Shown here: piece after piece, positions 47,129-58,516 of the stretch
Position numbering within the stretch: position 1 is the stretch's first letter
Layout of the letters: the number at the start of each line of letters is the position of its first letter
Assembly: GCF_024166365.1 (NCBI RefSeq)
Contig: NC_064832.1
Coordinates: 44,606,249 to 44,670,248 of the forward strand
Length of the DNA stretch: 64,000 bases
Reading direction: 5' to 3'
Source of the DNA: Elephas maximus indicus
Lineage: Eukaryota; Chordata; Mammalia; Proboscidea; Elephantidae
Program-made: the position numbers and the translations under genes
The notes under the pieces: generated by a model
What the model was told of the DNA's origin: nothing
Database searches by the model: none
The model's input: only the letters and a program-made list of their open reading frames with translations

Positions 47129-47254
47129 AAGATGTCTTTAGCATATTGCACAATGAGGTCGATTTTAACTGAATGGTAGGGAGATGAAAAAAAGCAATAC
47201 AAAAACTTCAGTGAAAGGCTTTATTTAGAGGGGTCAAAAAAGTAGAAATAAAGG

Positions 47255-47372
47255 AAGTAATACATGTATATTCCATAAGGGCAGGAATAATATATACTTT
47301 ATTCAGTATGTATATAGCCAGTACCAACTTCAAGGACTGGTACACAGTAGGACACATTAAATATTTGTCAAA
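47255..47372 (+). mobile_element. L2 LINE 3' end
   Basis: 'ccataagggcaggaataatatatactttattcag', 'tatagccagtaccaac', 'aaggactggtacacagtaggacacattaaatatttgtcaaa' follows the L2 3' terminal pattern ('gggcagggac...ctagcacagtgcctggcacatagtagg'). Confidence 0.65.
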
Positions 47373-47468
47373 ACGGTAAGAGAAAAAGGATTTTCTTACG
47401 GGTGCTTTTGCTTTTATTATTATTTTTTAATAGCCTGAGAAATTGCAGGGCATTTTAAGCCCCTGCCT

Positions 47469-47619
47469 GGAAACCTTGGTGGAGAAGTAATTAAGGGCTA
47501 TGGCTGCTAGCCAAAAAGGCAGCAGTTCGAATCCGCCAGGCTCTTCTTGGAAACTCAGTGGGTCAGTTCTACTCTGTCCTATAGGGCCACTATGAGTCGG
47601 AATCAACTCAATGGCTAGT
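47469..47619 (+). mobile_element. AfroSINE with 13-14 bp target duplication
   Basis: Head 'ggaaaccttggtggagaagtaattaag', B-box-like 'aggcagcagttcgaatccgcc', end 'gggccactatgagtcggaatcaactcaatggc'. Flanks 'ttaagcccctgcct' (47455-47468) and 'ttaagccctgcct' (47620-47632), differing by one C. Confidence 0.94.
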
Positions 47620-47856
47620 TTAAGCCCTGCCTTCTTTTAGAAATGAACAACTCCTACCTTAAGCAAATCTCTGACTATATGGCTAAGAAGATCAAATGCC
47701 ATCTTTTGTTTTATACTAGAAAGGCCTCATTGGTTACATAGTTATTTAACAAGTATAATATGGCAGAAAATAGAGAAAAAAATTACTGTTAACATTTGCA
47801 TAACTTAGCTGAAAATATCTCATTCATATATTTTATATTCAAATTTTAAGAATAAA

Positions 47857-48744
47857 ATTGTATTGTTTCACCATATTTATTCAATTTCTATGCTGAGAAA
47901 ATAATCCAAGAAGCTGGACTATATGGGGAAGAATGTGGTATCAGGATTGGAGGAAGACTCATTAACAACCTGTGATTTGCAGATGACACAACCGTGCTTG
48001 TTGAAAGCGAAGAGGACTTGAAACATTTACTGATGAAGATCAAAAACTACAGCATTTAGTATGGATTACACCTCAACATAAAGAAAACAAAAATCCTCAC
48101 AACTGGACCAATAAGCAACCTCATGATAAATGAAGAAAATATTGAAGTTGTCAAGGATTTCATTTTATTTGGATCCATGATCAACGTCCCATGGAACCAG
48201 CAGTCAAGAAATCAAATGATATATTGCACCGGGCAAATCTGCTGCAAAAGGTCTGCTTAAGGTGTTACTTTGAGTACTAAGGTGCACCTGACCCAAGCCA
48301 TGGTATTTTCAATCACCTCATATGCATGTGAAAGCTGGACAATAAATAAAGGAGACCAGAGAAGAATAGATTCTTTTGAATTACGGTTCTGGTGAAGAAT
48401 ATTGACTACACCATTGACTGCCGGGAGAACAAACAACAAATCTGCCTTGGAAGAAATACTGCCAGAATGCTCCGTAAAATCAAGAATGGCAAAAATTCGT
48501 CTCATGTACTTTGGAGGTTATCAGGAGGGGCCAGTTGCTGGAGAAGGGCATCATGCTTGGTAAAGTAGAGGGCCAGCAAAAAAGAGGAAGACACTCAATG
48601 AGATGGATTGAAATATGGCTGCAATAACAGACTCAAACATAGCAACAATTGTGAATATGTACAGGACCAGGCAGTGTTTCATTCTGTTGTGCATAGGATG
48701 GCTATAAACCTGAACCGACTTGATGACACCTAACAGCAACAAAA
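47857..48744 (+). mobile_element. RTE LINE, 3' ~0.9 kb, 5'-truncated
   Basis: From 'attgtattgtttcaccatatttattc' in the reverse transcriptase to 'cctgaaccgacttgatgacacctaacagcaac'. The catalytic residues survive as F-A-D-D (47976-47987), but an in-frame TGA lies immediately before them (47973-47975). Downstream 'tatggattacacctcaacataaag', 'ggatccatgatcaacgtcccatgg' and 'atgctccgtaaaatcaag' are in order. Truncated and non-functional. Confidence 0.94.
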
Positions 48745-51276
48745 CTAAAAAACATTAAATAAAGCATAAAACAGTACTCTCTTCCCACCACTGTTGAAAG
48801 TCTAGTGATGTTTTTGAATGATATTTAGTTAATATTATCTTAATATGCATAATTTAGATAAGCCATTAATCAAAAACTGTCTGTCTCATTAATATGTTTT
48901 CTTTGTTGTTAATTAAATCCCTGTCAAGAACTAATTGCAAGTACTCTAGAGAGTGCTCAATATATTTATTCTAGTGTTCGAGTAGAGAAAATGTGTATGA
49001 GCAGCAAAATTATTTAATATAAAAGTACGGATACTGTAAAATATATTCAGTTTGCCAAAATACTTTTGCATAAACTCTCCTGAGCCATTTAGATAACAAG
49101 TTTCCGTCTCTTCAGAATTTCTCAAGATTGTTTCTGATTTTGTAGCTACTAAAGAAAACCCACTTGATTATGTTAAATGAAGTAAAAACCCTCTTATTTC
49201 TCCATCTGTTTTTTGGAAAAACCTAGTGCTCATTTCTATCAGATTTATAGACTACTGTGCTTTTTAAATGTAGATTATGAAGAAATGAATAACCACCTTG
49301 TAACCAAGTCTACATTTTCATGTTAAATTTTGGGAAAATATACTCATTCATTGCGAATTTAAAAAGAATTATTTCAGTTTGAGTCCTATTAATTTGAAAT
49401 ATACATGTTTATATTAATCATTATTTGCACAATTTTTAGATGATCTTCTGATCATTTTATTCTCTTTCAACAGAAAGCATAATGTGACCACAAAAATTTT
49501 CCAAAACAGATGGAAGCAGGAGAATTCCCTAAGCATTCCCAATTAATGCTGCTACTTCTCTCAATCCTTGAAAAATTACAATTGACACTAAATAAAACAT
49601 TTATATACTTGAGGAATTAGTTTCCATTCAATCTAAAATAATTCCAATTATTGGAGATTTTTTATCCATGGGTCTATGGGTCAAAGTGGAGGCTTAATGG
49701 AATCAGGGTATAATTGGTATTTTGATCTAAATTCACCTCATGGTAGACCAAATCCTACTTATCATCCATACTATATCTCCCCAGATCCTCGGTGTAATAA
49801 TAAAATTAATATTTTCACCAACTGAAAGAACACCCACAAGGGCATCCCAACACAGATGTAATGGTCGTGATGGTAAAAAAGAGTCAAGTGGAAGATATTG
49901 GAAATCCTACTCCCGACCAAAAAAGTAAATGGCAAGGCAATTCCAATGCCATAACTGAAGGAAATTATAGGAATTAGTACCATATTAAACAATTTTAAGG
50001 TTCAAGGATATTGATTCTTATCCACATTTCCGTTCTCCAGTATAGAAAGAGATTGAATTTGATAAAGCAGTGTATTATTTTGAAATTAATCACTTTCAAA
50101 TGCAATTGCACCAATTGTTGGTGATGCAAATTTATTGCTTGAGGAAATCAAACAGTCCCTGGGGATCAGTAAAAAATACAAGTATTAAAATGGAAAATAT
50201 CATTTATCTCTAGTCCGAGGAACAGAGAATATCATAAGCAGTTGGTTTTTATCTGGAATAGCTAGCAATGCATATTTCCTGCCTTCCCTCGAAGTTCACC
50301 TAGCTCTATATCATTAGAAATTCAAGGTACTTTTGTTATTTCAAAATTACACAGAGCATTACTATGATTTATTATTTATATGAAATACTGTTGTTTTTAC
50401 CTGCTGAGCAGTTTCTAAATGCCATGACAGGATAGATGCATACTAGTGGTCTGGCATGAAACTTATGATCTGCTACTTTGATGAAAGTTTTGCTTTTTCG
50501 TTTGTCTAGGAAATGTTTGGTAGTCCTTGCAAAGTGAAGAACAGTGCTATACCTTGCATTCTCTGACTCTAAGAAAGTTGCAAAACACTAGCTGACATTC
50601 CTTACATTTTGAAGCAAGGTATTTCTGGTGCTCTCACTTATTCCCTAAATGCTCTAAAAGATTGGCAGGTTTGAATGTATTTCAGAAAAAGGCAAAGCTT
50701 TCTTGTTGGTTTGGGAAACACTGCAAACAGCATTGCCACTCAGTACTTATGGTTCAGAATATCAAAATATTTGCCATGGATCGGGATGGAGTAAAGAGGC
50801 TGCGTAAATTTCTGATAACAGAATTACAATGGTGACCCCTCGGTTTTAGAGTCAACCCAGTTTCTCTTTAGAAAATAACTGGTCTCCTTTTGAAACATAG
50901 TTCTCGGCCTAGTAATAGAGTTTAAAAATCTGAGTGACTAACCACCAAGCAGTAGGGGATATGGTACCTGAGCTACTTAGGTGTTATTTTATCTTGTTCT
51001 CTGTCTGTATATAATATACTGACCATTTCTCCCAGCACTCCTCAGATTGGTAGACATAATTTGCATGACCATCATCTTTACACCCTCACATATGATTTCA
51101 AGAGCAATTGTCTACTACTAGTTGATTGAAACAATAACAACAAAAAAATAAAAGTCTAGAATCTGGTTTACAAGTTATTCTCCTTGACATGTTAAAATCA
51201 GTTAAAAGGAGATTTTTATAACTCAGTTCAATTCAAAAGTGGCCTCTAAATGGAGAAGGAAGACATTTGAGTGGAG
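48745..51276. other. Unassigned DNA
   Basis: About 2.5 kb with no gene or repeat I can name. 49740-49930 has overlapping 62- and 73-codon frames on opposite strands, and no protein is recognised. Confidence 0.5.
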
Positions 51277-51286
51277 TATTATTGCT

Positions 51287-51448
51287 GGAGCCTTGGTGGT
51301 GCAGTGGTTAAGCATTCAGCTGCTAAAGAAAAGGTCAGCAGTTGGAGCCAGCCACTCCTTGGGAACCCTGCAGGAGAGTTCTACTCTGTCTTTTAAGGTT
51401 GCAATGAGTTGGAATCAACTCCATGACCATGGAGTTTGGGTTTCTGTA
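51287..51448 (+). mobile_element. AfroSINE with perfect 10-bp target duplication
   Basis: 'ggagccttggtggtgcagtggttaag', 'aggtcagcagttggagcc', 'gaaccctgcaggagagttc', 'aaggttgcaatgagttggaatcaactcc'. Duplication 'tattattgct' at 51277-51286 and 51449-51458. Confidence 0.95.
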
Positions 51449-51458
51449 TATTATTGCT

Positions 51459-51685
51459 AATTTATATGGAACTAAAAAGAGTTTGAGATGGGGATCTACA
51501 CCAGTGCATGAGAAGTGATTAATAGCTTTGAATAGGAACTTGGAAGAAATAAGATTGGAGGCCAAGGCAATATGGGGAATCATTTTGGGAGATAACTACT
51601 AATAGCAGGCATGCTTTTTGTAAGACTATTTCTTGTCCTATGGAGCTCCTCTCCATAAAGCACCACTGTGTATATGCTCAGTAAT
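51459..51685. other. Unassigned spacer
   Basis: Nothing recognised. Confidence 0.45.
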
Positions 51686-52003
51686 TGTTTTAGTTTACTA
51701 GGGATGCCATGACAATATACCACAAAGAGGGTGGTTTAAAGGACAGAAATGTATTTTCTCACAGCTCTGGAGGCTAAAATACTGAATTCAGGGTGTCAGC
51801 AGGATTACGTTCACTGGGGGAAGGGCTTTCTTTATCTCCTTCAGTTTCTGATAGTTCCAGGCCTTTCTTGAAATTCCATGGCTTATAAACAGATTCTCAC
51901 AAGCTGTCTTCATCCCGTGTGTGACTGAATTCCCATGTCTATTCTGCTCCTTTATTATTATTATTACAATATTATTATTAGAACTCACTCTAATCCAGAG
52001 TGT
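51686..52003 (-). mobile_element. MLT1-type LTR, truncated by RTE
   Basis: 'tgttttagtttactagggatgccatgacaatataccac', 'cagaaatgtattttctcacagctctggaggctaaaatac', 'gaattcagggtgtcagcagg' is the inverted 3' half of an MLT1-type LTR. It breaks off at the RTE piece starting at 52004. Confidence 0.72.
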
Positions 52004-52340
52004 TCCAAAGTACATGAGAGGAAGTCTCGCCATCCTTGCTTCTAAGGAGCATTCTTGCTGTGCTTCTTCCAAGACAGATTTGTTCTTTTGTTTTGGCAAT
52101 TCTTGGTATATTCAATATTCCTAGCCAACACTATGATTCAAAGATGTCAATTCTTCTTCAATCTGCCTTATTCATTGCCCAGCTTTCCTATGCATATGAG
52201 GCGATTGAAAACACAGTGGCTTGGCTCAGGCATAAATTAGTCCTTAAAGTGATATCTTTGCTCTTTAACACTTTTGAGAGGCCTTCTGCAGCAGATTTGC
52301 CCAATGGAATATGTCATTTGATTTCTTCTAGTTACTACTA
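52004..52340 (-). mobile_element. RTE LINE, internal 3' fragment
   Basis: 'ccaaagtacatgagaggaagtctcgccatccttgc', 'ctaaggagcattcttgctgtgcttcttccaag', 'ttcaatattcctagccaacac', 'gcccagctttcctatgcatatgagg', 'ttgcccaatggaatatgtcatttgatttc'. Unlike most copies it lacks the RTE 3' terminus, so it was not left by a simple 5'-truncated insertion; deletion or rearrangement is likely. Confidence 0.88.
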
Positions 52341-53893
52341 TTTCTCAGGGCTCAAGTTGCCAGTGGCAGGAGACAATCTGAGCACTTGATATAGTGCTGT
52401 AAGCCACAGTGGAAAAGCCAGCCACCCATTGGCAGATCGTTTTTATAACATTGGCTCCTTCAGTGAAGGGTCAGTAATATATCCTCATGTGGAAAAAAAA
52501 AAAAAAAAAAATTTTTTTTTGATAGTATATTTATATTGGATTCCTTTATTTACTGTTATTCAAGTTATCTATTCCTGTATACCAAATTTTCCCAAACTGG
52601 GCAAATAATTTCTAATTCATGTGACATCTGCAGGGGTGGTTTATCCCGGAGTATCCACCTTCAAGGAGGCTTCTTCACATAACTGATATCTCAGTGTTTT
52701 AGTCTGTCTCTTTCTCTCTGTCTCTCTTCTTTCTCTCTCTTCCTCCCTGTCCTTTTCTCTATCTCTATTTTTATCTTCATATGATATATTATCATCTAGA
52801 TCCTTTCTGAATGCCTTGAGATTTTCACAACATTATGGTTTCTGGGTACTTGGCGTTCTTAAAAGGGTTTGTACTTCCCAGATCTATTGTTCTACTGTTT
52901 ACACTCTGAGAGATCTGAGAAGAAACTATAAGATTTATCATAGCTAAGCCTTAGGAGTCCAATACATCACTTCTGATGGTTATACTGGCCAGTCGAGTCA
53001 CTAAAGCCAGCTGGATTCAACTATTGGGAAGGTAATAGATATCAATTTTCAATGGAAAAATAGCTTGCACAAACCAAAAAGAGAGACATTGTGGTTATCT
53101 TAAAGATTAGCTATTACAGCCATTTTTTTCCTGTCCCCATCTCCATGAGTTATCCATCATCATACTGCCTTACACCAGCCGTTGCTGACCAAGATATTCT
53201 TCTTTCAGTATTTACTGTCATGTACCAAATGTGTAGAAGTTAATGTTGTTGAGCTGTATAACGCTTTAAGACAGTGTTAATTTCAGAAGGAAAACAACCC
53301 TTCTAAGTTTGAGTTTATATTCATCAAAAAATATTACAACATGTATCAATAAATGGTGGGCTCTCTTACATAACTAGAATATATGTATGTGTTCCAAAAT
53401 CACGGGATGAAAATTAGAATTGCAGGTCTCACTATTAAATCTACTGACCTCCTCACAAACATTTCAGTTCCTTTTCACTAAAATTCTGAGTTCTTCAGTT
53501 TTGGAAGACTTAATACTTAATGCAGAACTACTTTTATCAGGAGCTATACAATGATCACATTTAACTGGAATTTGAGAAGTCCTCCTAGCTTCTGATGCTT
53601 TCATACTTTTAAGTTAATAGACGTAAGTAAAAGTTGTAGTACTACTGGCTGGAGTGATTGATCTTGGTTTTCCAGTGAAAATAAGATTGTTTCTACATAA
53701 AAGAGGAAGAAAGAAAATAGAATAAAATCTAGGTAATTCCATGGATCCCTATGTACTGCCATGTTCAGAGGCAAATGTTAATGGAAGTTAAATACAATTC
53801 CATGCATGTTCAAAAAAATAATTACTAAAAAATCAAAGTATAGGTATTTTTAAGAACTTCCGTTTTCTTCTTATCTCTTAATATTTTTGTCAA
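52341..53893. other. Unassigned DNA with simple repeats
   Basis: An A18-T10 run at 52493-52520 and a TCTC-rich stretch at 52706-52745. Otherwise nothing recognised. Confidence 0.5.
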
Positions 53894-55896
53894 TGTTGTT
53901 GTTGTCAGGCACCATTAAGTCAGTTTCAACTCATAGTGACCCTGTCAGAACGAAACACTGCCTTGTCCAGCACCACCCTTATGATCCTCATTATGCTTCA
54001 GCCCAAGGTTGCAGCCACTGTGTCAATCCATCTCATCAAGAGCCTGCCTCTTTTTCACTGACTCTCTTCTTTACCAAGCATGATGTTCTTCTCCAGGGAC
54101 TAGCCTCTACTGATAACATGTCCAAAGCATGTGAGACAAAGCCTCCAATCCTTACTTCTAAGGAACATTCTGCTGTGTTTCTTCCAAGACAGATTTTTTT
54201 TATTCTTTTGACAGTCCGTGGTATATTCACTATTCTTCAGTAAGGCAATTCAAAGGAGTCAATTCTTCTTTGGTCTCCCTTATTCATTGCCCAGCTTCCG
54301 TATGCATAAGAAGTAATAGAAAACTCCACGGATTGGATCAGGTGCATCTTAGTCCTTAAAGTGACATCTTTGCTTTTTAACACTTTTACGAGCCCTTTTA
54401 CAGCAGATTTGACCAAAACAATGCATTGTTTGACTGCTATTTCCCTGGGCGTTGATTGTGGATCCAAGTAAAATAATATCCTTGACAACCTCAATTTTTT
54501 TCTCTGGTTATCATGATGTTACTTATTGGTCCAGTTGTGAGGATTTATGTTTTCTTTATATTGAGGTATAATCCATAGTGAAGGATGTAGTATTTGATAT
54601 TCATCAGTAAGTGCTTTAAGTTGTTACCACAAACAGGGAGGTAAGCAGCAAGATGGCTTTATTGAATACCGATATCCAAGAGGCCCAGGGGATAAGTCCT
54701 TGCCAGACGTGATGATCTTTTCAAGGTATTCTTAGGGTCCTGCCTGGGTCACTGAAGTTTGGTCTTCTGATATCATCGTCTCCTGACTCCTCTGTTCCCA
54801 GATCCCATCACCTGTTTTCCATCTTTAGAAAGAACACATAGGTTAATCTTAAACTTTTACAATGTTATGAGAGAAAAATCAGAAAGAAAAGAATCCCAAG
54901 TCATGCTAAAGCTCACAGGGGTTTCGTCAGTTCCCATAAACATTAACTATTCTACCATCTGGATGCTCAAGCAGTATTTTCCCATTTCAAAGTCCTCCTC
55001 ACTTTCAGCAAGAAATGCCATGTCATCTTCATATTGTAATTTGTTAATAAATATTCCTCCAATCCTGATGCCTGTTCTTCATATAGTCCAGCTTCTCTGA
55101 TTATTTGTTCAACATACAGATTGAATAGGTATGGTGAAAGGATTCAGCCCTGACTCATACTTTTCCTGATTTTAAACCACACAGTATCTCCTTGTTCTGT
55201 CTGAACAACTCCCTCTTGACTTGTGTACAGGTTCCTCATGAACACATTTAAGTGTTCTGGAATTCCCATTCTTCACAATGTTATCCATAATTTGTTATGA
55301 TCCACACAGTCGAATGCCTTTGTACGTTGAATAAAACACAGGTAAACATCTTTCTGGCATTATCTGCTTTCAGCCAGGATCCATCTGACATCAGCAATGA
55401 TATCCCTGGCTCCACATCCTCTTCAGAATCTGACTTGAATTTCTGGCAATTCCCTATCATTGTACTGCTGCAACTACTTTTGAATGATCTTCAGCAAAAT
55501 TTTATTTTCTTTTGATATTAATAATATCGTTTGATAATATCCACATTAGGTTGGATCACATTTCTTTGGAATAGGCATAAATATGGACCTTTTCTAGTAG
55601 GTTGGCCACGTAGGTGGCTTCCAAATTTCTTGACATAGTAAAGTGAGTGCTTCCAGCACTGCATTGTTTTGTCGAAACATCTCAATTGGCATTCCATCAA
55701 TTCCTGGATCCTTGTTTTATACCAGGGTCTTCAGTGAAGCTTGGACTTCTTCCTTCAATACCGTCAGTTCTTGATCATATGCTGCCTCCTAAAATGGCTG
55801 AATGCTGACCAATTCTTCTTGGTACAGAAACTCTGTGCGTTCCTTCCTTCTGTTTTCTTTTGATGTTTCCTATGTCATTCAGTATTTTGCCCATTT
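53894..55896 (-). mobile_element. RTE LINE, 3' ~1.6 kb, split by a solo LTR
   Basis: Inverted RTE from its 3' terminus ('gttgttgttgtcaggcaccattaag') through the reverse transcriptase to about 55896 ('gatgtttcctatgtcattcagtattttg'). The catalytic box is Y-E-D-D at 55022-55033: both aspartates kept, alanine changed to glutamate. The segment around the K-x-K-x-P-G-x-D-G motif is at about 55690-55720. Stops and frameshifts break the frame. A 368-bp LTR lies at 54622-54989. Confidence 0.94.
54622..54989 (-). mobile_element. Solo LTR (class I ERV-like), 4-bp duplication
   Basis: The plus strand starts 'tgttaccacaaacaggg' and ends 'ttttcccatttca', so TG...CA ends. On the minus strand a polyadenylation signal ('ttcaataaagcc') lies about 35 bp from the 3' end. 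The duplication 'aagt' is at 54618-54621 and 54990-54993. Excision restores 'gctttaagtcctcctcac', the uninterrupted RTE sequence. The interior is unlike the LTR at 32084, so it is a different family. No viral coding sequence is present. Confidence 0.9.
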
Positions 55897-57092
55897 TTGT
55901 CTATATGCTACTGAATATCATACCAAGACTAACATATAGTAAGAAAGGCCTACACATTTTAAATAATTTTGTACTTAAGATCCAGAAAGTAAATGTGTAT
56001 CAAGAACTTTTAGTGTCTTTTTTTTTTTTTGCAATTTTCTACATCAGTGTAATTTGTATTTACCTCGCATGAGATATGCAATACATGATGTACACACTCA
56101 ATCAAAAAGTAAGAATTACAAATCTGTCTGGTGATAGTAAAATAATATCATTTTTTCCACAAAATATAACCAAAGACTCACTTCTCCATTGTGGGGGGGG
56201 GAACACATTCTTTGACATTTTCTTTGAAAGAAATGCAGCTGTTTTATAGCATACCAAACAAGTATTGATCTCTATAAACATCAGGAAGAATGCAAGCATT
56301 GGTATTATATCAGTGTTACTTTAACCTGCAGTATTGGTATTACATTTAGCCTTAAAAAATCCGATAACTCTGAGATGTCATTCTTTTGTTGTTTAAGGAT
56401 AATGATATCTACTGAACACTCATACACACAAATTGATAAAGATATGCCTTGAGATGATACAGTAGTCAAAATGTTTCTCAAGCATCTGGCTTAAATATGA
56501 TTATATTGGTAATTCCCCTACAGCACAGAAGAAAGTCACTATGCCTTACCTCGACTGGGAATATATTTTTTTTAATGTAGGTTAAGCTAGAAAAATATCA
56601 TTGTTATTGTATGAAAACTAAACAAACAGTAATTTCAGTGTTAACATTACTGTACATTTAAACATATTTCTAGATTTTTTTATCTCAAATTTTTTTCTGT
56701 GGGTAAGAACTTTATATACTTTTATATTTGTGGTTCACAATATCAAAGACAGTATTTTGTACACTGTGGTAATCAAAACATTTTTATGGTAAATAATTGA
56801 GTTTCATCAGCATTATGGATAATAATTTATTAAATAAAAAAATCTAAGGAGAACAGGCTATGTTTTTTAGCAAGGCTCGGAAAGTGCCTTTGTAGAATTA
56901 GATGATGCACAATTATGTACTTTACTGTTTTTATTTTTTTTAATATTAGAGTTCTTGTCTAATCAGAAATTTTGATTTTTAGATGTTTAATTAAAATGTC
57001 TATTACGAGATTGTTATTTTTACTTACTACTTTATGTTCATTTAATTGCATGGTCATTGTTTAATTTTTTTAACACAATACTACTGTAATAC
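55897..57092. other. Unassigned AT-rich DNA
   Basis: No recognised feature; a G run lies at 56193-56200. Confidence 0.5.
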
Positions 57093-57264
57093 TAAAAACA
57101 AACAAACCTGTTGCTGTCAAGTAGCCAACTTGCTTCTGACTCGCAGGGACCCTAGAGAACAGAGTAGAACTGCCCCATACGGTTTCAAAGGAGTGGCTGA
57201 TGGATCTGAACTTCTGACCTTTTGGTTAGCAGCCAAGCTCTGAACCACCATGCCATCAGGACCC
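57093..57264 (-). mobile_element. AfroSINE
   Basis: 'aaacaaacaaacctgttgctgtcaag', 'cttctgactcgcagggacc', 'cagagtagaactgccccatacgg', 'ggttagcagccaagctctgaaccaccatgcc'. A 7-10 bp local change sits near 57122 ('gtagccaacttgc'). Confidence 0.92.
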
Positions 57265-57726
57265 TGAGTAGAGTATTACGAGAGTGTACTATTTGGACCA
57301 CGGTATATATTCTCCTGCAAGAGACTGTTTAATTCTTGTTTTTGGCAATCTTGAAAAATTGTTTATAATATTTTCAGTCTGGAGCGATTGCTTCCCTCTC
57401 TGGTCAATTTCATATTTTGTGCGTAAATATTGTTGTTAAGCTCTGATGATATATATGTAAGTATAATTTTGTGGGTTAGAAATTAGTCTATGAGTTACTG
57501 AATGCAAGATTTGTGTTTATATTCACCTGTATATCCAGTATCTATACCTGCATAGTTGCTCATTATATAAGTGTGCATGCATCAGTGAAGGAGAGAATGC
57601 TAGCTTTATAAGGTTGGGGTCCTATCTTTTACTCAGTTGATGCCCTTGTAAAGGTAAGTAGCATGGTGTCTGGCTCATAGATACTGCTCTAAAAGCTTCA
57701 TGAATGAATGAATAAACACACAGTAC
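57265..57726. other. Unassigned DNA, L2-like end at 57630-57720
   Basis: 'gtagcatggtgtctggctcatagatactgctc...gaatgaatgaataaac' resembles the L2 3' end. The rest is unassigned. Confidence 0.45.
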
Positions 57727-57736
57727 TAGAACATAA

Positions 57737-58370
57737 CCACCACTCATCTGTCAGCTTGTCGTACTGTAGTAGATTGCATGTTGTTGCGATACTATACATG
57801 ATGCCATTGTATTTTAAATACCAAGAGGGTCACTAATGGTGGATAGGTTTCATTGGAGCTTCCAGGCTAAAACAGACTAGAAAGAAAGGCCTAGTGATCT
57901 TCTTCTGAAAATTAACCAGTAAAAACTGTGTATCACAACATAACGCTGCCCAAAATGCTTGCTTTGGACAAATCATCAGGAGAGATCAATTGCTGCAGAA
58001 GGATATCATGTTTGGTGAAGTAGAGGACCAGCAAGGGTGTGGGAGACCCACAGTGAGAAGGACTGGCACAATCACCACAATGATGGATTTGAACATGCTG
58101 GAGATTGTAAAGGAAACCCTGGTGGCGTAGTGGTTAACTGCTACAGCTGCTAACCAAAGGGTTGACAGTTCAAATCCACCAGGCACTCCTTGGAAACTCT
58201 ATGGGACAGTTCTACTCTATCCTATAGGGTCGCTATGAGTCGGAATCGACTTGACAGCACTGGGTTTTTTGGAAGATTGTAAGGATGATGCAAGACCTCT
58301 CAATGTTTTGTTCTCTTATACGTAAATTTGATATGACAGTGGCCCTGACAGCACCTAATAACAACAACAT
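57737..58370 (+). mobile_element. Short internally deleted RTE derivative, 10-bp duplication
   Basis: The 5' part (57737 to about 57930) matches the 5' region of the 14032 RTE ('gtcagcttgtcgtactg', 'ggagcttccaggc', 'gaaattaaccagt'-type blocks). From about 57950 it continues as the RTE 3' region ('ctttggacaaatcatcaggagag', 'gaaggatatcatgtttgg') to 'gacagcacctaataacaacaac'. The endonuclease and reverse transcriptase are absent. The perfect duplication 'tagaacataa' at 57727-57736 and 58371-58380 shows it moved as this short unit, using enzymes from elsewhere. Without its nested SINE it is about 460 bp. Confidence 0.88.
58111..58273 (+). mobile_element. AfroSINE in the RTE derivative, 9-bp duplication
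   Basis: Very well preserved: 'aggaaaccctggtggcgtagtgg', 'ggttgacagttcaaatccacc', 'ctatagggtcgctatgagtcggaatcgacttgacagcactggg'. Duplication 'agattgtaa' at 58102-58110 and 58274-58282. It closely resembles the copy at 6058 (same 'tgctac.gctgctaaccaaaggg.tgacagttcaaatccaccaggc' head). Confidence 0.95.
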
Positions 58371-58490
58371 TAGAACATAATAAGAATATACTAGGTTCAT
58401 TTAATGGTGCTCAATATACTCTTTCATAATGCAAAAAACAGCATTAAAAAATGCAATCAAGTGAAATGTGCTTCTTTGTTGTTGTTCTTT

Positions 58491-58516
58491 AAATGCTAGC
58501 TGTAGAGCTAGCATTT
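58491..58516. repeat. Perfect 11-bp hairpin at an RTE 5' junction
   Basis: 'aaatgctagct' (58491-58501) and its exact reverse complement (58506-58516) around a 4-base loop 'gtag'. The right arm overlaps the first bases of the adjacent RTE copy. Confidence 0.9.
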
